Notes: generated by a model not told the origin, from the sequence alone. Positions 17,407 through 26,048 are shown, counted from the stretch's first letter. The stretch: 64,000 nt of DNA from Mariniflexile jejuense (GCF_042675665.1 NZ_JBHTJI010000001.1:310001-374000); one strand, 5' to 3'. Numbers and translations are program-made.

Positions 17407-17964
17407 ATGAGACATTCAAAATTAATGCCCGAAGTAAATGCGGGTTCTATGGCAGATATTGCATTTTTATTACTCATTTTCTTTTTAGTAACAGCAACAA
17501 TTTCTTCAGATGAAGGTATTAATAGGGTTTTACCTCAAGATTGTCCGCCTGGTATAGATTGTTCTAAACCTTTTATTGAGCGAAATATTCTAAAAATTCA
17601 TATCAATAATAACGACGATATTATGGTTAATGAAACTATTATTCCCATTGCTGAATTAAAAAAAACAACCAAAAAATTTATTGACAATAATGGTGATGGT
17701 AGTTGTACTTATTGCAACGGAGATACTGCTTCAAATTTATCTGAAAACCCAAAAAAAGCCGTAATTTCTTTAGAAAACGAACAACAAACTAGCTACAAAC
17801 AATATGTAGCAGTACAAAATGAATTAACAAAAGCTTATTACGAATTACGAACTAATTATTGTGAACAAGTGCTAAAAAAATCTTCAGATAAATTAACCAA
17901 CGAAGAATTAAAACTGGTTAAAGACGCCTACCCTTTTACACTTATTGAAGCTGAAAAAAACTAA
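17407..17964 (+). CDS. ExbD/TolR-family protein with Cys-containing periplasmic region
   Basis: A 185-residue protein with a short cytoplasmic start, one membrane helix (about 16-33; MADIAFLLLIFFLVTATI holds the conserved membrane Asp, D17, of the proton pathway) and a periplasmic domain. That is the ExbD/TolR layout for energising outer-membrane transport via TonB or Tol. Neither ExbB nor TonB is adjacent, so it must partner with a complex encoded elsewhere. The periplasmic part carries C46, C52, C100, C103 and C152, including a CTYC motif, suggesting disulfides. It converges on the 3D-domain gene with one base between stops. Confidence 0.8.
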   Translation: MRHSKLMPEVNAGSMADIAFLLLIFFLVTATISSDEGINRVLPQDCPPGIDCSKPFIERNILKIHINNNDDIMVNETIIPIAELKKTTKKFIDNNGDGSCTYCNGDTASNLSENPKKAVISLENEQQTSYKQYVAVQNELTKAYYELRTNYCEQVLKKSSDKLTNEELKLVKDAYPFTLIEAEKN

Positions 17965-17965
17965 C

Positions 17966-18394
17966 TTATTTCAAAATACTATCTACTGGTTTTAGAATGC
18001 CGTAATGAATGGTAATTTTTTTTCGTCCCCATTTTTTTGCAGCTTTCACATCGGTTCCCATATAAATATCTATTTTGTTTTTCCAACGGTTATGCATCCT
18101 ATCTTTTACAAAATAAATACTATCAAAACCATCAATTTTAATAGGTGTGTTATGCTTTAAACCTTTTCGAAATAAATCTCTTGAAACAGCAATGTAATTT
18201 AAACCCGGTTTTAAACTATCACCAAACGCCGTTATGTGTGGATTTGAATCGGTTTGATTTTTTACCGAATTATATGCAGAAGCCGTAACTTTAAGTTTAT
18301 GCCACGTATAGTTTTCTTCAAAAGGTGTTTCTTTCTTTTTGCATCCTAATAAAATAAACAATCCTAATACTAAAAAAACTTTGCTATCCATCAA
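17966..18394 (-). CDS. 3D-domain lipoprotein
   Basis: A 142-residue lipoprotein (lipobox LFILLGC, Cys18). Its C-terminal part matches the 3D domain (named for three Asp) with TASAYNSV, AVSRDLFRKGLKHNTPI, FVKDRMHNRWKNKIDIYMG and AAKKWGRKKITIHY. This is the double-psi barrel found in MltA-like and Rpf-like cell-wall enzymes. The lytic domain is absent, so it may bind or modify peptidoglycan rather than cleave it; that is inference. It has a -7 box at 18417-18424. Confidence 0.8.
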   Translation of the reverse strand: MMDSKVFLVLGLFILLGCKKKETPFEENYTWHKLKVTASAYNSVKNQTDSNPHITAFGDSLKPGLNYIAVSRDLFRKGLKHNTPIKIDGFDSIYFVKDRMHNRWKNKIDIYMGTDVKAAKKWGRKKITIHYGILKPVDSILK

Positions 18395-18416
18395 CTAAAA
18401 TTTATAACTAAATATA

Positions 18417-18424
18417 CAAAATTA
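18417..18424 (-). promoter_or_regulatory. candidate -7 box (TAATTTTG) for the 3D-domain gene
   Basis: The plus strand reads CAAAATTA. The box lies 22 bases before the ATG at 18394 on the minus strand. Confidence 0.4.
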
Positions 18425-18446
18425 GTAATACTGGAAACACGAAATA

Positions 18447-18475
18447 AAAAAAGAGAGCCAATTAGCTCTCCTTTT
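18447..18475 (-). terminator. Rho-independent terminator of the hsp20 gene
   Basis: GAGAGC (18453-18458) pairs with GCTCTC (18465-18470), extended by an A-run/T-run with one bulge. On the minus strand the stem is followed by seven T, directly after the Hsp20 stop codon. Confidence 0.7.
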
Positions 18476-18952
18476 TTAAGATAATTTAATCTGTTTTATT
18501 GGTTTTCTTTTCGCTTCATCTCTCTTTGGAAGATGAATTTTTAAAATACCGTCTGCATAATCTGCCGAAATTTCATCGGTATTAACCGAATGTGGAATTG
18601 TAAATGTTCGTTTAAATGATGAATAACCAAACTCTCTACGTGTATAATTTTCCTTTTTCACGTTTGATTCTGTTTTTGATTCTACACCAATAGACAAAAT
18701 ATTGTTATCAATATTAATGTCAAAATCAGATTTTTTCAATCCTGGAACCGCCATATCTATTAAAAATTCATTATCAGAATTAATAACATTTACAGCAGGT
18801 AATGTAATACCAGTGTTAAAATTAGACATAAATTCTGTCCCTAAACCTTTACCTAGGATATCATCAAACCAAGATGGTAAGCTCGGTAATAAGTTAAAAT
18901 TAGTTTCTGCAGGTTTTTTACTGCTTTTTACTGTTGGAATTAAAGTACTCAT
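18476..18952 (-). CDS. Hsp20/alpha-crystallin small heat-shock protein
   Basis: A 158-residue ATP-independent holdase chaperone. The alpha-crystallin domain spans about 48-150, with LIDMAVPGLKKSDFDINIDN, REFGYSSFKRTFTIP and the consensus ending DGILKIHLPK (A-x-x-x-G-v-L-like). The open frame extends 32 codons further upstream, but that extension is a hydrophobic stretch unlike the family. The ATG at 18952 gives MSTLIPTVK, the usual start of such proteins. It has its own terminator. I see neither a CIRCE element nor a TAnnTTTG box in the 284-base upstream gap (18953-19236). Confidence 0.88.
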   Translation of the reverse strand: MSTLIPTVKSSKKPAETNFNLLPSLPSWFDDILGKGLGTEFMSNFNTGITLPAVNVINSDNEFLIDMAVPGLKKSDFDINIDNNILSIGVESKTESNVKKENYTRREFGYSSFKRTFTIPHSVNTDEISADYADGILKIHLPKRDEAKRKPIKQIKLS

Positions 18953-19201
18953 AATTAAATATTTTAAATTAAACAATAATTTTACTATGCCAATTGCAAA
19001 TAAAATACCAATTAAAACAAACTGAAAAAATTTTATAAAAACTGACAATTTTTCATTTTAACAAACTACATATCAGTTATTTAAAATTATTTTAATTATC
19101 AATTTTTCATAAAGTTTTATGCTTAATAAAGCATCGCACAGTAAATCAAAAATATAGAATACTATAAACCACTATTTGCGGTAAACTATATAATGTTTTT
19201 G

Positions 19202-19209
19202 TACATTTG
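19202..19209 (+). promoter_or_regulatory. candidate -7 box (TACATTTG) for the 2OG oxygenase operon
   Basis: It matches TAnnTTTG with TTTG 23 bases upstream as a possible -33 element. It overlaps an upstream in-frame ATG (19207), which supports the ATG at 19237 as the real start. Confidence 0.5.
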
Positions 19210-19236
19210 TTAAAGAACATATTTAATTTATTCCTC

Positions 19237-20187
19237 ATGACAATTATACCTAGCGTAGATTTAAGCGATTTTATCTCGGGAGATGCTGAAAAAAAACAAC
19301 AATTTGTAAATGCCATTGGAAAAGCCTACGAAGAAATTGGCTTTGTTGCATTAAAAGGCCACTTTTTAAATGATGCTTTAGTTGAAAAACTATACACCGA
19401 AGTAAAAAACTTTTTTAGTTTACCAGTTGAAACCAAACAGAAATACGAAATTCCCGGAATTGGTGGTCAACGTGGTTATGTGTCTTTTGGAAAAGAAAGT
19501 GCCAAAGGCAAAAAAGAAGGTGATTTAAAAGAATTTTGGCATTTTGGTCAATATGTAGAAAATAATGAGAAGCTTGAAAAAGAATATCCAGCAAATGTAA
19601 TAGTTGAAGAATTGCCAGAATTTAACAAGGTTGGAAAAGAAACCTACAAAATGCTTGAAAAAACAGCAAAGTATGTATTGCGTGCTTTGGCATTACATTT
19701 AGGCTTAGAAGAAACTTATTTTGACAATTATATACTTAACGGAAATTCCATTTTACGCCCAATACATTACCCACCAATTACTCAAGAACCTAAAGATGCC
19801 GTTCGTGCTGCCGCACATGGCGACATTAACCTAATAACCTTATTAATGGGTGCACAAGGTCGTGGTTTACAAGTACAAAACCATAAAGGCGAATGGATTG
19901 ATGCTATTGCAGAACCAGATGAATTAATGATTAATGTAGGCGATATGTTGTCTAGACACACCAATAACAAATTAAAATCTACCATACACCGTGTTATAAA
20001 TCCACCTCGCGAACTTTGGGGTACTTCACGTTACTCAATTCCATTTTTTATGCATCCAATAAGCGATATGAAACTTAATGTTTTAGATGCATGTATAGAT
20101 GAAAATAACCCTAAAGCATTTGATGATATTACTGCTGGCGAGTTTTTAACCGAACGTTTAATAGAATTAGGGTTAATTAAAAAATAA
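19237..20187 (+). CDS. 2-oxoglutarate/Fe(II)-dependent oxygenase, isopenicillin-N-synthase family
   Basis: A 316-residue cytosolic oxygenase. The DIOX_N domain (about 3-115) begins IPSVDLSDF. The catalytic jelly roll (about 160-280) has the iron triad HGD...H: AAHGDINLITLLMG and STIHRVINP, plus the co-substrate Arg in SRYSIPFF. In plants and bacteria this family hydroxylates or desaturates small molecules or closes rings; the substrate is not predictable. I chose ATG 19237 over 19207 because the latter sits in the promoter. The next gene follows after 78 bases. Confidence 0.85.
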   Translation: MTIIPSVDLSDFISGDAEKKQQFVNAIGKAYEEIGFVALKGHFLNDALVEKLYTEVKNFFSLPVETKQKYEIPGIGGQRGYVSFGKESAKGKKEGDLKEFWHFGQYVENNEKLEKEYPANVIVEELPEFNKVGKETYKMLEKTAKYVLRALALHLGLEETYFDNYILNGNSILRPIHYPPITQEPKDAVRAAAHGDINLITLLMGAQGRGLQVQNHKGEWIDAIAEPDELMINVGDMLSRHTNNKLKSTIHRVINPPRELWGTSRYSIPFFMHPISDMKLNVLDACIDENNPKAFDDITAGEFLTERLIELGLIKK

Positions 20188-20225
20188 CGTCATTGTTTTA
20201 TCTAGTTTAGTCAAGATCTTTTAAT

Positions 20226-20250
20226 AGTTCTCGATTACGCTCGAACAGTC
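20226..20250. repeat. short palindromic REP-like intergenic element, single copy here
   Basis: The 25-base segment has GTTC and GAAC arms around TCGATTACGCTC. Motifs of the form TTCTCGACTxCGCTCGAAC recur in intergenic DNA of many Flavobacteria as I recall them. Only one copy is visible in this window, so the repeat status is by resemblance. Confidence 0.35.
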
Positions 20251-20265
20251 AAATAAATTACACTA

Positions 20266-20595
20266 ATGGATTTACAAGACCAACTAAAGAACCTTTTTCC
20301 AGACCATATTCAGGAAGAACCAGTTGAAAATCAAAATGAAGCATCTAGCATTTGGATGCAAAACGATCCTATTATTTGTAAATACGAAAAAAGAAAAGGC
20401 AAACCCATAACCATTTTAGAAGGTTACACTGGTGCAACAGACGATTTTAAAATATTAGCAAAAGAAATTAAAACCAAACTAAGTGTTGGTGGTAGTTTTA
20501 AAGATGATAAAATTATTATTCAAGGTGATTATCGTGATAAAATTATGAAAATGCTAAAAGAAAAAGGGTTTAATGTTAAGCGTGTTGGCGGTTAA
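20266..20595 (+). CDS. SUI1/eIF1-family translation factor (YciH-like)
   Basis: A 109-residue protein whose residues 35-109 form the SUI1 fold: KRKGKPITILEGYTG, LAKEIKTKLSVGGSFKDDKI and IIIQGDYRDKIMKMLKEKGF. YciH-type proteins resemble eukaryotic eIF1 and are thought to influence start-codon fidelity. It is followed after 3 bases by the DUF1835 gene, so it heads a compact plus-strand operon (20266-23266) whose members otherwise have nothing obvious to do with translation. Confidence 0.9.
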   Translation: MDLQDQLKNLFPDHIQEEPVENQNEASSIWMQNDPIICKYEKRKGKPITILEGYTGATDDFKILAKEIKTKLSVGGSFKDDKIIIQGDYRDKIMKMLKEKGFNVKRVGG

Positions 20596-20598
20596 TTT

Positions 20599-21540
20599 AT
20601 GAATAAGTTACCACTTCATATTACAAATGGCGATGTGCTTACCAACTATTTACATGAGTTAAATATTGAGGGCGACATCATTACATGGCAAGAAATGCTT
20701 TGTGAAGGTCCAACTTTAGAACACGTATATTCAGATGAATTTTCGCAACTTAGAAAATCGTTTTTTAATGAGTTTTATGACATCGATTTAAATATTTCTG
20801 AAATTAAAACAGCTCTTGATAAGCTAAATCATACCGAAAATTATTCAGAAATTATACTTTGGTTTGAATACGATTTGTTTTGCCACATCAATATGATTGC
20901 TGTAATAAGTCTTATTCAGCAAAAGAAAATTAAATTACCATTACACTTAGTTTGTAGTGGAAAAGTTGACAGAAATAAAAACTTAAAAGGCTTAACAGAA
21001 CTTAATTCTGGACAACTTCTAAAACATTACAGAGATAAAATTGAATTAAAACCCGATGATATTGAAATGGCAACCACTGTTTGGGGTATTTATTGTGGTA
21101 AAGACCATAATTTGCTAAAGCCTTTTATTGTAAAAAAATCATCATTTAAATATTTAAGTAATTGTTTAAAAGCACATTTAGAGCGTTTTCCTGAAACTAA
21201 AGATGGTTTAAACGTTATGGAACGTAATATTTTAGAAATAGTTAGAGATACCACTATAAAATCTAAACACCATTTATTAGGCTATGCGCTTAATTATCAA
21301 GGTTATTATGGATATGGCGATTTACAAATTTCTAGAATTATGGAAAAACTTAGCATCTTTTTTAATGAAGAAAACAACCTTATAAAATTGAACAGAAAAG
21401 GTCATGAAGCTTTGTTAGGGCAGCATAATTTTTCATTAGAAATTGATAATAGTATGGTTTTTGGTGGCGTAAATAAATTTGAATATCAATTCAATAAAAA
21501 AGAAAACAAACTCATAAAAACAGTATATAATGCTAATTAA
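20599..21540 (+). CDS. DUF1835 domain protein
   Basis: A 313-residue cytosolic protein. The N-terminal DUF1835 segment is recognisable as LHITNGDVLTNYLHE and WQEMLCEGPT (6-40), with ILWFEYDLFCHINMI at about 87-101. The C-terminal half is predominantly helical. DUF1835 proteins have no assigned reaction; conserved Asp/Glu/His positions suggest an enzyme-like fold. It overlaps the following nucleoside phosphorylase by 11 bases, so the two are translationally coupled, and a shared nucleoside- or nucleotide-related role is a reasonable inference only. Confidence 0.75.
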   Translation: MNKLPLHITNGDVLTNYLHELNIEGDIITWQEMLCEGPTLEHVYSDEFSQLRKSFFNEFYDIDLNISEIKTALDKLNHTENYSEIILWFEYDLFCHINMIAVISLIQQKKIKLPLHLVCSGKVDRNKNLKGLTELNSGQLLKHYRDKIELKPDDIEMATTVWGIYCGKDHNLLKPFIVKKSSFKYLSNCLKAHLERFPETKDGLNVMERNILEIVRDTTIKSKHHLLGYALNYQGYYGYGDLQISRIMEKLSIFFNEENNLIKLNRKGHEALLGQHNFSLEIDNSMVFGGVNKFEYQFNKKENKLIKTVYNAN

Positions 21541-22399
21541 AGCTTCAGAACTCATATTAAATCCTGATGGTAGTGTTTATCACTTAAACTTAAAAACAGA
21601 ACATGTAGCTACAACCATTATATTGGTAGGCGACCAAGATAGAGTTCAAAAAGTTTCAAAACATTTTGATAGTATTGAGTTTGAAACACAAAAAAGAGAA
21701 TTTAAAACACATACTGGCACTTATAAAGGAAAACGATTAACTGTTATTTCTACAGGTATTGGTCCAGATAATATTGATATTGTTTTAAACGAATTGGATG
21801 CACTTTTTAATATCGATTTAGAAACCAGACAACCAAAAAGCAATCTTACCAGCCTTGAAATAATAAGAGTTGGCACATCGGGTTCTTTACAAGCCGAAAT
21901 TCCTGTTGATAGTTTTGTTTTAAGCACCTATGGATTAGATTTAAATGGCATGCTCCACTCCTATCAAATAGATTCTATTTGCAATCCAAATATTGAAAAT
22001 GCTTTTATAAATCATACAAATTGGTATTCAAAAAAAAGCCAACCTATTGTAATTAAAAATAGCCATTCATTAGAAAAAAAGTTAGAAAGTGCTTCAACAT
22101 TTAAAGGCTTAACAGCAACAGCTGGTGGTTTTTATGGACCACAAGGTAGAGTTTTACGATTAGCAATTCAAGATGAAGCACTAAACCACAAAATGGATAC
22201 TTTCAATTTTAACGGTTTAAAAATAACAAATCTTGAAATGGAAACTTCTGCTATTTATGGGTTATCAAAACTTTTAGGTCATCATGCGGTTTCATTAAAT
22301 GCGATAATTGCCAATAGAGCCAATGGTACTTTTAGCAAAAATCCGTCGCAAGTGGTTGAAAACCTTATTACCTACACCCTTAATAAAATTATTGAATAA
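21530..22399 (+). CDS. nucleoside phosphorylase (uridine phosphorylase-like)
   Basis: A 289-residue member of the purine/uridine phosphorylase superfamily. Visible signatures are RVGTSGSLQAEIP (about 108-120; phosphate loop), ATAGGFYGPQGR and LEMETSAIYGLSKLLG, the nucleoside-binding Glu/Met/Glu motif. The reaction would be phosphorolysis of a nucleoside to base and (deoxy)ribose 1-phosphate. The segment between about 80 and 105 is slightly different from E. coli Udp, so base specificity is not certain. It is coupled to DUF1835 and followed after 12 bases by a periplasmic-binding-like gene. Confidence 0.85.
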   Translation: MLIKASELILNPDGSVYHLNLKTEHVATTIILVGDQDRVQKVSKHFDSIEFETQKREFKTHTGTYKGKRLTVISTGIGPDNIDIVLNELDALFNIDLETRQPKSNLTSLEIIRVGTSGSLQAEIPVDSFVLSTYGLDLNGMLHSYQIDSICNPNIENAFINHTNWYSKKSQPIVIKNSHSLEKKLESASTFKGLTATAGGFYGPQGRVLRLAIQDEALNHKMDTFNFNGLKITNLEMETSAIYGLSKLLGHHAVSLNAIIANRANGTFSKNPSQVVENLITYTLNKIIE

Positions 22400-22411
22400 A
22401 CAATTAATTCT

Positions 22412-23266
22412 ATGAAAACTGTTAAAATAGGTGGCGTACCAGAGCATTTTAATTTAGCTTGGTATTTAACCTTAAAAGATGGCGAATATAAAGAAAGAGG
22501 CATTAACCTACGCTGGCAAGATTTTCCTGAAGGAACAGGCGCAATGTGTAAAGCGCTTAGAAATAAAGATATAGATATTGCTGTAATTTTAACAGAAGGC
22601 ATTATTAAAGATATTATTGCTGGCAACCCTAGTAAAATTGTACAAACCTTTGTACAAACACCATTAAACTGGGGCATTCATGTTGCCAAAAATTCTTCCT
22701 ATAAAATAATTGACGATTTAAAAGGCACAAAAGCCGCAATAAGCAGATATGGTTCTGGTTCTCATTTAATGGCTTATATAAATGCTGAAAATAATGGTTG
22801 GAACTTAAAAGAAGATTTAAAATTTGAAGTTATTAACGATTTAAATGGCGCTATTGAAGGTTTAACAAGCGGCAAAGCAGATTATTTTATGTGGGAGAAA
22901 TTCACCACCAAACCTTTAGTTGATAATGGTATATTTAGAAATATTGGCAACTGCCCTACACCTTGGCCATGTTTTGTAATTGCTGTGAGAGAGGATTTTA
23001 TTGGAACAAACAAATCAGATTTAAAAACTATTTTAGAAATAATAAACAATACAACTTCTGAATTTAAAGACATTCCTAGTATTGATAAAACCATAGCAAA
23101 CCGCTACGAACAACAACTTGAAGATGTACAACAATGGTTAAGCATTACAGAATGGTCGCAAAAATTAATAGATAAAAAAACAGTTAAAACCATTCAAAAA
23201 GAATTATTGGCTTTAAATATTATTCCAGAAACACTTCCTTATGAAAAGTTAACTTACAAACTTTAG
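22412..23266 (+). CDS. periplasmic-binding-protein-like protein lacking a signal peptide (NMT1/THI5-like)
   Basis: A 284-residue type II binding-protein fold resembling the NMT1/THI5 and SsuA-type substrate-binding proteins: KIGGVPEHFNLAWYLTLKDG, the IDIAVILTEGII segment, KAAISRYGSGSHLMAYI and PWPCFVIAVREDFI. There is no signal peptide or lipobox, and no ABC permease or ATPase is adjacent, so it is probably cytosolic and used as a sensor or enzyme rather than for import. THI5-type relatives are thiamine-pyrimidine synthases in yeast, but the residues needed for that cannot be judged here. Confidence 0.7.
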   Translation: MKTVKIGGVPEHFNLAWYLTLKDGEYKERGINLRWQDFPEGTGAMCKALRNKDIDIAVILTEGIIKDIIAGNPSKIVQTFVQTPLNWGIHVAKNSSYKIIDDLKGTKAAISRYGSGSHLMAYINAENNGWNLKEDLKFEVINDLNGAIEGLTSGKADYFMWEKFTTKPLVDNGIFRNIGNCPTPWPCFVIAVREDFIGTNKSDLKTILEIINNTTSEFKDIPSIDKTIANRYEQQLEDVQQWLSITEWSQKLIDKKTVKTIQKELLALNIIPETLPYEKLTYKL

Positions 23267-23315
23267 AAAAATGTTAATGTTTCTCAAAACTATTAACTAA
23301 AAACTATTAAACCGT

Positions 23316-23323
23316 TACTTTTG
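23316..23323 (+). promoter_or_regulatory. candidate -7 box (TACTTTTG) for the TlpA-like gene
   Basis: It matches TAnnTTTG and ends 22 bases before the ATG at 23346. It separates this gene from the operon upstream. Confidence 0.45.
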
Positions 23324-23345
23324 AATTTCAAAAATTAAAAAAACT

Positions 23346-24377
23346 ATGAAAAAACTCCTTTTATTTACTGCCGCCATTGCTATAATTGCTTGTAAGAATG
23401 AACCAAAAGATTATGTTACCCTTTCAGGAACTATTATTGATAAAAGCAGTGATTCGGTAGTAGTTAGATCGCGTACCTATTCAAAAACTATTAAAGTAAA
23501 TGCCGACGGCACTTTTAAAGATACATTAAAAGTTGAAACTGGTGTTTATAATTTTTTTGATGGAAATGAATCTACAGCACTATTTCTTAAAAATGGTTTT
23601 GAAATTGACATTACTTTAGATACAAAACAGTTTGATGAAACTGTAAAATACACAGGAATAGGTTCTGAACACAGTAACTTTTTAGCAAAAAATAACTTAA
23701 TGCAAGAACAGCTTTTAGATTTAGATGCACTAGGTAATTTAGATATGGCTGGGTTAGAATCAAAATTTGGAGAAATTAAAACCAAATTAACAGCGTTTTA
23801 TAATACTAACAAGGCTATAGATTCTTCCATAATAAATACCTTAAATAAAAACTTAGATCCAATGCTAAATTATTATAAAAATTATTTAGCAGAAACTGTA
23901 GCATTAAAAACATTATTAGCAAAAGGTTCGCCTTCACCTGCTTTTGAAAATTATGAAAACTATAAAGGAGGCACAACATCATTATCCGATTTAAAAGGAA
24001 AATACGTGTATGTTGATGTTTGGGCAACTTGGTGCGGACCATGTAAAGCTGAAATTCCTGCTTTAAAGGAATTAGATAAAAAATACCATGGAAAAAACAT
24101 TCAATTTGTAAGCTTATCAATTGATGATGATAGAAGTCATGGTGGCTCTTGGGATAAAGCTCGCGAAAATTGGAAAGCAATGATTATTGATAAACAATTA
24201 TCTGGAATTCAATTATTTGCACCAAACGGATGGCAATCGCAATTTGTTTTAGATTATAAAATTAATGGAATTCCGAGGTTTATTTTAATAGACCCAAATG
24301 GTAATGTTGTAACGCCTGATGCGCCAAGACCATCGGAAGCAAGTTTAATAGAACTATTTACTTCTTTAAATATTTAA
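23346..24377 (+). CDS. TlpA-family thioredoxin-like lipoprotein
   Basis: A 343-residue lipoprotein with a lipobox ending at Cys16 (AIIAC). Residues about 25-110 form a DUF4369-like beta domain, then a helical linker, then a thioredoxin fold (about 205-335). The latter contains VDVWATWCGPCKAEIP with the redox pair C230/C233, and the cis-Pro segment NGIPRFILIDPNG. It should act as a periplasmic thiol-disulfide reductase, for example in cytochrome or outer-membrane protein maturation. It is monocistronic and converges on nnr through a bidirectional terminator. Confidence 0.9.
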   Translation: MKKLLLFTAAIAIIACKNEPKDYVTLSGTIIDKSSDSVVVRSRTYSKTIKVNADGTFKDTLKVETGVYNFFDGNESTALFLKNGFEIDITLDTKQFDETVKYTGIGSEHSNFLAKNNLMQEQLLDLDALGNLDMAGLESKFGEIKTKLTAFYNTNKAIDSSIINTLNKNLDPMLNYYKNYLAETVALKTLLAKGSPSPAFENYENYKGGTTSLSDLKGKYVYVDVWATWCGPCKAEIPALKELDKKYHGKNIQFVSLSIDDDRSHGGSWDKARENWKAMIIDKQLSGIQLFAPNGWQSQFVLDYKINGIPRFILIDPNGNVVTPDAPRPSEASLIELFTSLNI

Positions 24378-24399
24378 TTTTCAATTTAGTATAAAATTT

Positions 24400-24447
24400 A
24401 GCCACGAATACACAAATAATTTAACATTAGTGTATTTGTGGCTTTTT
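24400..24447. terminator. bidirectional Rho-independent terminator between the TlpA-like gene and nnr
   Basis: AGCCACGAATACAC (24400-24413) pairs with GTGTATTTGTGGCT (24430-24443) with one G-T wobble and is followed by five T. On the minus strand an A/T-rich tail follows as well. Confidence 0.75.
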
Positions 24448-24449
24448 AG

Positions 24450-26006
24450 CTATTTGTTATTATCAACAATATCATCTTGTTCTTGCTGAAGTTCAGGATG
24501 TTTAAATAATTCTTTAAAAGCTTCACCTAAATACTCAATAATATGCGTTGCAATTAAGCTATGGTAACCAAAATCTTCAAGTGCAATATCACCCGATTTT
24601 CCATGTAAATACACACCAAAAATAGTTGCTTCTAGTGGTTTATATCCTTGCGATATTAAACCTGTTATAATTCCTGTTAACACATCGCCACTACCTGCTG
24701 TTGCTAATCCAGGATTTCCTGTTGTGTTAATATATAATTTGTTATCAAAAACAGTAATTGTATTTGCACCTTTTATTACCAAAATAATATGGTGTTTTTT
24801 TGAAAACTGTTTAGCTTTTTCAAGCTTATCAAAATCATTTTTCCATTTGCCAATTAAACGTTCTAATTCTTTAGGATGCGGTGTTAAAACAGTTTGTTCT
24901 GGTAATAATTTTAATAAATCGTTGTTTTTTGATAGCATATTAATACCGTCGGCATCAATTACTAAAGGTATTTTATTCTTTTTTAAAAAAGTTTCAAAAG
25001 CTTCAACCGTTTTTGAATTTGTACCTATACCAATACCTAAACCAATAACGGTAGGCAAAATTTCATAAGAAATATTGGTTATTATTTCTTCATCTGCATC
25101 AGTAATAACCATAGCTTCAGGAAAAGCTGTTTGTAATGGAATATAACCACATTTTGGAACATAAGCTGTTACCAAACCAGCACCAATAGACAATGCTGCT
25201 TTACTAGCTAAGGTTACTGCACCAATTTTTCCGTAGCTTCCGCCTATTATTAAACTGTGACCAAAATCGCCTTTGTGAGAAAATTTGGTTCTGGGTATGT
25301 ATATTGGTAGTACTTCGTGTTTACCTATTAAAATTGCTTCGGTTTCTGTTTTATATAAATATTCTGGATCAAAACCAATATCCAAAACTTCCCATTGTTG
25401 TGTGTATTTTGCAGTTTCTGGCAAGAAAAAAACTAATTTAGGCGTTACAAAACTTAAGGTGAAATTTGCCCAAACCACAGCATCTTCATCTTTAGGAATA
25501 CTATCTGTACTTAAACCCGAAGGCATATCAACTGATAATGTAAATGCCCGTGTTTTTCTAAAATGAACAAAAAGGGCTTTCACCCAAGCATCAATAGGTC
25601 TGTTTAATCCAATACCAAAAACAGCATCAACAATAATATCTTCTGTATTAATTTCAGGAAAATCATCTTCGCAACTTAAAAGTGTTGGCCATTTTTTGGT
25701 AACGTTTTTAATTCTATCGTAATTAATCAAAAAATCTTTTGAGCGTTTGTCGCTACAATTTACTACATAGGTTTTTACGTTGTAACCATCTAAAATTAAA
25801 TGTCTAGCCAACACCAAACCATCGCCACCATTATTACCTATGCCGCAAAGAATATGAATTGGTACTTGCGCTCCTTGTAAACGTAAATGCATCCAATTAA
25901 AAATTTGTTCACCTGCGCGTTCCATCAAGTCGGTTGAACTTATGCTTTGGCGTTCAACAGTTAGTTTATCACCTTCATAAATTTGTTCTTTTGAAAATAG
26001 CTTCAT
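24450..26006 (-). CDS. nnr: bifunctional NAD(P)H-hydrate repair enzyme
   Basis: A 518-residue fusion of NAD(P)HX epimerase (about 1-205; GIGNNGGDGLVLARHL) and ADP-dependent NAD(P)HX dehydratase (about 225-500; KGDFGHSLIIGGSYGKIGA, DADGINML, LTPHPKELERLIG, and the catalytic loop GNPGLATAGSGDVLTG). It repairs hydrated nicotinamide cofactors in the cytosol. The frame opens ten codons earlier at 26036, but ATG 26006 starts MKLFSKEQIYEGD, the conserved N-terminus. The gene is monocistronic. Confidence 0.93.
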   Translation of the reverse strand: MKLFSKEQIYEGDKLTVERQSISSTDLMERAGEQIFNWMHLRLQGAQVPIHILCGIGNNGGDGLVLARHLILDGYNVKTYVVNCSDKRSKDFLINYDRIKNVTKKWPTLLSCEDDFPEINTEDIIVDAVFGIGLNRPIDAWVKALFVHFRKTRAFTLSVDMPSGLSTDSIPKDEDAVVWANFTLSFVTPKLVFFLPETAKYTQQWEVLDIGFDPEYLYKTETEAILIGKHEVLPIYIPRTKFSHKGDFGHSLIIGGSYGKIGAVTLASKAALSIGAGLVTAYVPKCGYIPLQTAFPEAMVITDADEEIITNISYEILPTVIGLGIGIGTNSKTVEAFETFLKKNKIPLVIDADGINMLSKNNDLLKLLPEQTVLTPHPKELERLIGKWKNDFDKLEKAKQFSKKHHIILVIKGANTITVFDNKLYINTTGNPGLATAGSGDVLTGIITGLISQGYKPLEATIFGVYLHGKSGDIALEDFGYHSLIATHIIEYLGEAFKELFKHPELQQEQDDIVDNNK

Positions 26007-26048
26007 TAATAAAAAGTATTTATAAAATAAAGCCACAATTTAGGGAAT

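Noticed and set aside
18953..19048. 32-codon hydrophobic upstream extension of the Hsp20 frame
   Set aside because: It would give the chaperone a membrane helix that the family lacks; the internal ATG at 18952 begins the conserved protein.
19207..19236. Earlier ATG for the 2OG oxygenase
   Set aside because: It lies within the TACATTTG promoter box and the added residues do not match the family.
26007..26036. Earlier ATG for nnr (MALFYKYFLL)
   Set aside because: The conserved NAD(P)HX epimerase N-terminus begins at MKLFSKEQIYEGD.
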